64,000 nt of DNA from Rhyacichthys aspro (Eukaryota; Chordata; Actinopteri; Gobiiformes; Rhyacichthyidae), in assembly GCA_036850595.1 (NCBI GenBank), contig CM072170.1:12182303-12246302 (forward strand), read 5' to 3'. Positions 56,701 to 64,000 of the stretch are shown piece by piece (the stretch's first letter is position 1; every line of letters begins with the position of its first letter). The position numbers and the translations under genes were made by a program. A model generated the notes under the pieces. It saw only the letters and a list, made by a program, of their open reading frames with translations, had not been told where the DNA came from and searched no databases.

Positions 56701-58895
56701 AAAATATGTTGCGTTTTTGCTACAGGGAGAACCCATGTAGTTCAGCTTTAAAGCTTTTCTGCTGATCAAACGGCCTGTTTGATTCAGACGCAAAAGCAGC
56801 AGTCTTTCATATAAGGACGCCAGAACCGTCTGCTCCCATTATAGCTCTGTAGTTTCAGTTGCTAACTTCCTCAGCCTGGAAAATGATTCATTTCACTTTT
56901 GGCGCACAATCAGCCTTGTATGCGTAACACAGTGTACAGATAAATCCCTCGCAAAACTCAATCAGAGAATGTGTACAGGGAAAGGGCGACATGGAGATCA
57001 AGGCAAATAGACAAGGGATCAGGAGAGAGTCTATGTTTCTGGGACAGCCTCCTCTCCTTCTCTTCCACTGTGTGCATCCGGCTCTTATCCCCTCATCTGT
57101 GTTGCTTTTCATTATTCTCCCACATGCTCATAACTCATTGGAGCACTCAAGTGTCAGTGGATGCAGACCACCACAGTTACATGAGGCAGAGAATCACCCA
57201 CGAAGCCCAGGAGTAAAAGGTCAGCGCTTCATCAGTCAGCTGTCACATGATGCATCGCTGACCACAGCATGAGTGTGCATGTGTGTGCTTTGTGTAGACA
57301 TATCAAAGACTTACATATCTAACACAGAACTTTGCTGCTGGATAAGGATGTTTAATTTATTCCAGTCTCTTTAGATGATACTTCTTTTACCTGAAGCCAT
57401 CTGGCTCTCTGCAGCTGTACTGGCAAGTGTCCATCAACATGAGTAGTTGCAGAAGAAGAAGAGTAGAAACTGAACAAGGTGCAATATATTCTCTTTATGC
57501 AATATACGTTTGATTGAGAGAAGGTCCAAATGAAAAAAGCGTCATGATTCTGATATAATTGCACAGCCAGGGATGATCATTAGCTCCTTGATGCATTTGC
57601 CAGAGAAGGTGTGTGTCGGAGGAGGTTGAAAGCTCATCTCGGACTTAACAATCGCTCATTTCGGCTCTCCAATAGGGGCATTTCATTAACCCTGAAGCAA
57701 CGAGACATGAAACGAGACACGGAGGGCTGGACCGTGAGGGAGGACTCGCAGTACATATCGCATCGTTCTGAAAATGCCAGCGCGTCAGCAGTAACTTGCA
57801 ATGACAAGCAGCTATTTTCATGTCTGAGATTAGCGGCCTAACATTCGCACCCAATACGACTCATTTAATGACACAGGCCTGGTGAGGGAAGAGAAAATAG
57901 CTTTTAGAAAAGAGCAGTTATACAAGCGGTGCATTACTAATTTTATCATGAATAATCAAATCGCGGAGTGCGCTAGCCTATTACAGTAATTCCTCTTAGC
58001 GTTCACATTTTATTCTGCTTCTGAGCCAGACCTCTGTCAGACTTTTCATTATGCCCGCGGGGAGAGCCGGACTCCTCACTCCAGGCAGGAATGCATTAGA
58101 AAGAAATTCATGAGCCAGCCTGCTTTTGATGGATCATCCCAGAAACTTCTATAATTTCTTTGAATCACTTTTGATTTGACTCACTGCAGTTTCAAGTGTC
58201 AGTTTACGTTGCCTTCCCACAGATCCACGGAGGAAATGCTGAACCACTAGAAGACCAATGCAGAATGCTTAATCGTATGTTTAACCATCCTACTTCATCT
58301 TTGTAAATCTAAAAAGACCAGCAGAAATTGGGAATAATAGGCACCTGTCCACTTGTTTACGAGGAATATAATAGCCTGCACCCTGTCCTAATTCAGACCT
58401 CTGCCATGCATGGAAAACTCTTGACATCTAATTGAAGGTGCTGTGTCATTAAGGAGAAGTAATCTTCATTCATGGTGAGACAGCGACTGACTGCAAACAA
58501 GCGCCCATTGACAGCTTAACCGTCTGCTTTAACCAGCGGCTGACAGACAGTCTCTTTATTGGAATCAGCAAAACAGCAGATTTACTCTGTTGTCCGTATA
58601 GGAGATCTAGCAAGCTCCATCATTGAGAACGGTAACTGTAACCGATGAAAAGCCTGCTTCTCTTTATTTTTTCCATAAAAAGTACCAGGTGAGATGAAGT
58701 TAGCATCTTTTTTTTGTCATAATTGTGGGAATTAAATATGCCATCTCCAGAAAACAGATGAAACACTGTTCCCTAGTTATGCTGCATCCTGGCATTCTGA
58801 AAGGAAGTGTGACTTATAAAAGCCTGTTAATCTGCATAAAAATACAAATATGTCTTATACAAAAACTATTCTTGATTTTGTGCATTTACAATTTA

Positions 58896-59175
58896 CATTC
58901 ATTCATTCATTCATCTTCTTCCACTTAGTCCCATTAAGGGTTGGGGGTTACTGGAGCCTATCTCAGCAACACTGACTGCTTTAAGGTTGGTACGTCCTGG
59001 ACAATGGCCAGTTAGTCCTAGGGCTGACATTTAGACACAAATGTTGACAGAGAACTATTCACTCCCAAATTCTTTACTAGCAGCAATTAAGACTGTTGAA
59101 TTCATCTATACATGTATGTCTTTAGACGGCGGAAGGAGGCTGCCACAGTGCACCCCATTCACAGAACATGTGCCA
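58896..59175 (-). repeat. Degraded teleost dispersed repeat, copy 2 (reverse orientation)
   Basis: It starts with a (CATT)n run (58896-58914), then TTACTGGAGCCTATCTCAGC, GTCCTGGACAATGGCCAGT, AGGGCTGACATTTAGACAC, and a later GGAGGCTGC...AGAACATGTG segment like the 'ggaggaaaccggagtacc...gagaacatgc' part of the fish family. It is the reverse complement family of the 12.6 kb copy. Confidence 0.7.
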
Positions 59176-61400
59176 TACATTTCTCATATTGCTGAATACA
59201 AACTGACAAAAATATAATGCAATGAATAGCAAGCATAAAAGGGGCTATTGTTTCTATGGAGAAAATGTTTCTGGGTTGCATGTAATTTAGTCTTTGCTGT
59301 ACTCGGATTTACCACATTAACGATAGATTAGCGACACAATGCAGTGTCCTTAATGTGTGACAAGTTTTAATCGTATGTCTGGTTTGACTTTTCCCCATAT
59401 AGATGCATTTCTTAGCTTAGTCATAATCTCATCTAATCCACTTAATACTAATTAGCAATTAACTTAATCTTCTCTGCATGTGATATATTAGCATGTTTTT
59501 TCTTTCCCCTTTTCAATAACGGTTAGAATGACAACGCTTTTCAAAAAGGGAAAAGTGAATCTGTGGAGCATTCAGATGATAACTCGGGGGCTTTGGTGGG
59601 AATAAAGCAACAGAAATGAGGAGGAAATTGGACAATCTGGCTGAAAAATCTGCTTTGCTCTGGTACCAAGATAACGCAAGGACCATATGAAGGATATTAA
59701 GAGTGAAAAAAAACAAAACGCTCAGCTAAAGGACATTTCAAGTGCATTTTACACATTCAAATGCATACATTCATTGCTATAGGTGCCTTTAGAAAACCTA
59801 CAATGGCCAATTTATATAAAAAGCTTACTGTTTAAAGAGTGTTTTTCTTTGCATATTTACCTAATCATAACTCAGACTGACACCAGAGCGCAACACTAGA
59901 GAATAGAAGTTTCTATTGACGCTAATGACCAGAAACAGGTTTTTGTGGCATATGTGTGGGAAACAAGGGACTTGAGCAAAGAACAGGAGACAGACCGGCA
60001 GCGTGGATTAAGAGGGAACATAAAAGCTTAGAGGGAAGGACAGAAGAATAATTATACAGAGGAGACCAGTAACATCTGAGTCCCTTTGCCCGGCGATTCC
60101 TGGTAAAACAACCTGAATATTCATCTCATGTAAGCACAACGTTGCATCAGGAGATTATAAATTTGACTTGTTTTGTTTTACCAGTTTTGTATTATGGATG
60201 TTATATCAGACTTTCGGTTTCATTTGTTTATGTCATTGTGAATAGGCCGAAGGGGATGTTTGTGACTGAAAAATCAGGCGAGGTTCGGGACTGATTTTCA
60301 TGTAGCAAATGAAAATGAAATGTGTCTCGACCAACGTTTTTATGTTTTTCTAATAAAAATAATCATGTAGAGAGCTATTGTAGAGGGGGGTTATATAGTT
60401 AAATGATATGAAAGCAAAATGCATCATTTCAAAATCCTTTAAATCCAAACAATAATAAAAAGATAAATGTGTGATTTAAAGATGTACTGTCTGAAATAGC
60501 GGTGTTTCTCATTTTAGTTCAGAGCCATATACAGCCACATATAACTAAAGTGTGTCAGACCAGTAAAATAATAGCAAAATTACCTATAAATAACAGACTT
60601 CAGGATCATTCTGATTTAGTAAGTAATGTGCACACTCAGAAGGCACTATAGTTGCTCACCAATATGAGCAAGTGATTCTGTTTCCACCGTGTTATTCCTT
60701 TCTTCTCCCTTCTCTCCATCCAATAAAATGGCTACAAAGGTTAAATGGACAAAATAAAACATTAAAGGGAATCTTCAGACAAAAAAGTAATTGTAACGCT
60801 TTTTCCTGTCGAGTAACTATAGGTTAAAAGGGGAGGAGCTAACGAGAAAAGGGAGCCAAAGGGACAGTTCAGGCTGCGTGTAAATGATTGTGAAGGAGAA
60901 GCAGAGCGACAGAGGGGGCAAGGGCCAGGTTTGATGAGGTGGAAGTAGTTCACCTGGCGTGCGCTCCATCCCTAACTGGCTGCGCTCACATTGGGCAGAC
61001 AGGATAGACAGGAGGGAGCTGACCTCAGATAAACCGGCTGAACTCCAGCAGGAGAAAAATAATCAAGCAGCGTGACTCACCAGCTCAGCACCTCTCATTA
61101 GGACAAGCCGCAAACAGAGCCGCGGAAGACAGAAAGCACACAGGTCAAAGAGCTAAGCTGGCAATCAAAGCAGACGTGTGGCGATGGCTCAGCGGCCGAG
61201 GCAGGTCTGTTAATGGTTTGGGTCGGAGCATGTGAAGTGTCCTTAAGCAAACAATAGCGATGATCCCCTTGTCCTTCTCATTTGTCTGAGAGGATGTGTT
61301 AATAGGTGAATGAGCTCTACATGTGCCCTGCGGAGTGTACGTAAGATAAATGCATCTTATTAAGAAACTACAGTAACCTTCTAACTCCGATGCTTTTTAG

Positions 61401-61673
61401 AGGTGTCAAATATGAGGCAAAATAGCATTAGCATCAAAGACATATTGTGAGGGTGAGTTTGTGAAGACACAGATTCTCAAGGTTGCAGAAATTATGTGAT
61501 GAGAAGCGACAGGCTTTTGTCAACATTAGCCTTTTTCGGTTGAAAATTTTTTTGCACTAAAACAAAGGGAAAAAATTGGAGCTGGTTATTATGCTGTTAT
61601 TTCATTGGTCTGGCGCACTTGACATCAAATTGGGGTGTATGTGGCCCCTGAGCTAAAATAAGTTTGACACCTT
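61401..61673. mobile_element. hAT-type MITE, about 270 bp
   Basis: Both ends carry AGGTGTCAAA as an inverted repeat: left 61401-61410, right as TTTGACACCT ending about 61672. The flanks CTTTTTAG and CTTTAGAG resemble a worn 8-bp duplication. The interior right half (TTGGGGTGTATGTGGCCCCT, GAGCTAAAATAAGTTTGACA) matches a common fish hAT MITE whose ends are CAGGGGTGTCAAACTCATTT. Confidence 0.7.
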
Positions 61674-64000
61674 ACTTTAGAGGAAGAAATGCCACGGTTT
61701 TAGTTTTTTGACATAGTGCTTGAATAATTACTCTGTTGAGTTCTACAAGCTACTAAAGTGAGGAGTAGACTTGTGTCGGAGAAACAAACATGTAACGTAT
61801 CAACATTCCACATGTGTTTTTTCACTTTATGACTTCTTGCTGTAAGTATTTAAAATATTTAGGTGACATTGTAAGGTGTCTTTCTAACTTCAACACTTGC
61901 CTTATCCAAAAGTGACCAAATGGTTTTAAAAGTACTGGCAGCTGTAACATCAGTGTGCAGAAAACAATATGTGCTTAGTTGTAACCAAAGTGTTACCGAT
62001 GAAAGCTTTTAATTTGAAGTTTGAACATTAAAAAAATCACTTGGATAACTACACTGACACCAATTTATGGGGTGGATGAATCCCATTCTGTTGGAGCTGT
62101 CAGTCGAGTTGCGTTCTTGAAAGGGTGAGTTTAAAAACAGCAGCAGGTAGATAACTACAGTAATTATCCTGTAGCTGTGCAGAAGCTCTAATTTCCTAAG
62201 ACCGGACTGCAGGGACACAGCCGCCAAGTGCAATCACCACAGGCAGTATGTACGGACACACGGATGGGACAAATGCAGATACACCCACGTGGAGAATAAG
62301 GGCATAAAGGTCAAATAAAGATGCAAACTGCCAAAGGACAATTGTTCATCTTTCTGAGAGACACTGGAATTCACTGAGAGGAAACTAATAATTTTATCCA
62401 AAGTGTAATTAATAATCACTTTCGACAAGAAAAGGTTTCAAAACATGACTGACAACCCCCACACACCTGTCATTTTTAACAAATACCACTAAAATAAAGA
62501 CTAATATGTTACGTAAACTCCTTCTCTCTGCAAGACCTTTCAGCAAAAAACTTCCTCTGTTTCGAAAGTTTGAAGGACTCTTGTAGCTGTTGGTTAAAAA
62601 AGAGAGCCATTCCTAGCCATCAGTGGTCCCTATGGCTCCCTGCTCAGGCCTTCTGAACACCAGGAGTACTGCTGAGAGAGGAGCCAGGGGGAAAATGTCC
62701 ACAATGGGGTCCATGAGTAAATAATTCACATGAGTTCCCTGCTGCTACAGTGCGACCTTCAGGCTCTAGATGCTGTGCCACTGCCTCAGAAAGAAAACGG
62801 CATGTGCAGTCTCCCCTCGAGCTGTTTCCATTCTTGCCGTCTTTACTTACACCCTCCTCTCTCTCTTCTTGACTTCAGAGCTGCTCACTGCCGAGAGGAC
62901 ACTGAGCAGATTTCAGCCCTGGTGACATCTTTAATAATTCTGAGCAGAACCAATCGGGTTTATTGGGGGACATTCCTGCAGGAGTGAGGGGGAGGGCTGC
63001 GGAGCATCACGAGCAGTTGGCGTGCTGTGTAAAGCAATAGAGCAACGCTGAAAAGACAGGACTGCACTTCGTCATGGATGAAGATCTGGCTTTTTTCATT
63101 TCAAAGGCATGGCTTGCTCTCAATTTGTTAGTCTAGTATGCACATTATATGGAGGACAAAATGTACTTTTAGACTCTTTCCAACTTCAACCAAGAATTTA
63201 CATGATAACTAGTTTGATTGGAGAAGCAATAACAAATTAAATCTGATAGATTGTTGGATAAAGGTTGAACGACATGCTCTGGGTCACTATGGCCTTAACA
63301 CAATGTCTAGGGGGAAAGTTATTTAGCAACATGCTGTTAACCCAATAAAAACCCTGCAATGAGAGGCAAAATTTGCAGAACGCTTTAATTTTATGCATAA
63401 ATAACTCTAATTGGCTCTTAAAGTCCATCCACAAACATTTAAGTAGCCTTAGTAAGCATCCTGTGGTGATAATTGTGATTTATCCTCTGTCTGTAGTCAT
63501 CATTTAGCCTTTTGCCATCATTAGCTTTGCCGTGGCACGAGGAGCCTGCTGTCTCGACATCCCTCGACCATCTGCCACACCAGGGCCATGCCAGCCACAA
63601 AACAAGCGGCCACCTACCACCCTCGCATAGCGCCCCGTTTGGCGAGGCATCTGTGTGAAGCTCTCATCTGCCAACAGAAGATTAGACAATGCTGAACAAT
63701 ATAAAAATGGCCGATTAATTGTATGGTGTGCGTCTGAGGTGACAGTGACCTGGGAACACCCGGTTTCAAGATGCCACGCCACACACAGAGGAATAAGAGC
63801 CCCGTGCCCAAACCAGCGGCCGTATCTGATTGGCTTTGATTCTGTGCGACCCAACTCTGATAAAAGATTATTATCAGCGCACGCTTGCTCTGTGTCGCGC
63901 AATAGACACCTATGGCTCGATGAGAGGCTTAATTAGCCGGTCTCAGTCTCTAATGGCAAACGTGTCTAGACAAAATGCCTTCTGCTTGTTAACAAGGGGG

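Larger units (their letters stand above)
51938..64000 (-). other. plcb1: plcb1 upstream intron (partial; 5' end beyond window)
   Basis: Over 12 kb with no PLCB1 N-terminal exon found. It holds the LINE fragment (53415-53790), a teleost repeat (58896-59175) and a hAT MITE (61401-61673). Some unique-looking stretches rich in TAATTA-type cores (about 57.8-58.1 kb and 63.5-63.95 kb) could be conserved noncoding elements, but this cannot be judged from one sequence. Confidence 0.75.

Noticed and set aside
63504..63902. 132-codon minus-strand frame near the window end, considered as the missing plcb1 N-terminus
   Set aside because: It shares no segment with the expected PH-domain start and is better explained as noncoding sequence.
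1..64000. CRISPR arrays, bacterial operons, tRNA or rRNA genes
   Set aside because: No regularly spaced direct repeats, no ribosome-binding-site-led gene strings, and no tRNA B-box or cloverleaf pattern was recognised.

Overview
The window is vertebrate, almost certainly teleost fish, nuclear DNA. It holds short exons with GT-AG introns, long stretches with no coding sense, CA/GT microsatellites, and degraded copies of dispersed repeats typical of teleosts (two hAT-type MITEs, a LINE 3' fragment, and two copies of a 'tggagcctatctcagc'-type repeat). No bacterial or viral gene organisation is present.

One gene dominates: plcb1 (phosphoinositide phospholipase C beta-1) on the minus strand. I could place 30 coding exons, w1 (51797-51937) down to w30 (19535-19753). 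Each has splice sites and phases that join without a break into 1161 codons plus a stop. The N-terminal ~82 residues (human exons 1-2) are missing and must lie beyond base 64000, so 51938-64000 is part of the large upstream intron. The protein shows in order the PH-domain remainder, EF-hands, catalytic X box, an acidic X-Y linker, Y box, C2 domain, the long coiled-coil C-terminal domain that binds Gq, and a C-terminal PDZ ligand ending DTPL (the 'a' isoform tail). The 3' UTR runs down to about 17.74 kb.

Three gene-structure points stand out. First, an 87-nt phase 1-1 cassette exon (34699-34785) sits in the X-Y linker immediately before the acidic tract; skipping it restores the mammalian arrangement. 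Second, the 33401-33588 intron looks like a minor-class (U12) intron. Third, a CA/GT-rich tract lies about 7 bases inside the intron from the donor of exon w7.

Downstream of plcb1 (1-17.7 kb) I find no coding exon. A CpG-rich, GA/CT-rich stretch at about 14.7-15.85 kb looks like a promoter with a noncoding first exon. By synteny with the mammalian PLCB1-PLCB4 tandem it may be the start of plcb4, but no plcb4 coding sequence is visible. The rest is intergenic or intronic DNA with repeats, microsatellites, CTCF-like motifs and one intronic GC-rich patch. I found no novel multigene system, only the unusual gene-structure features described here.
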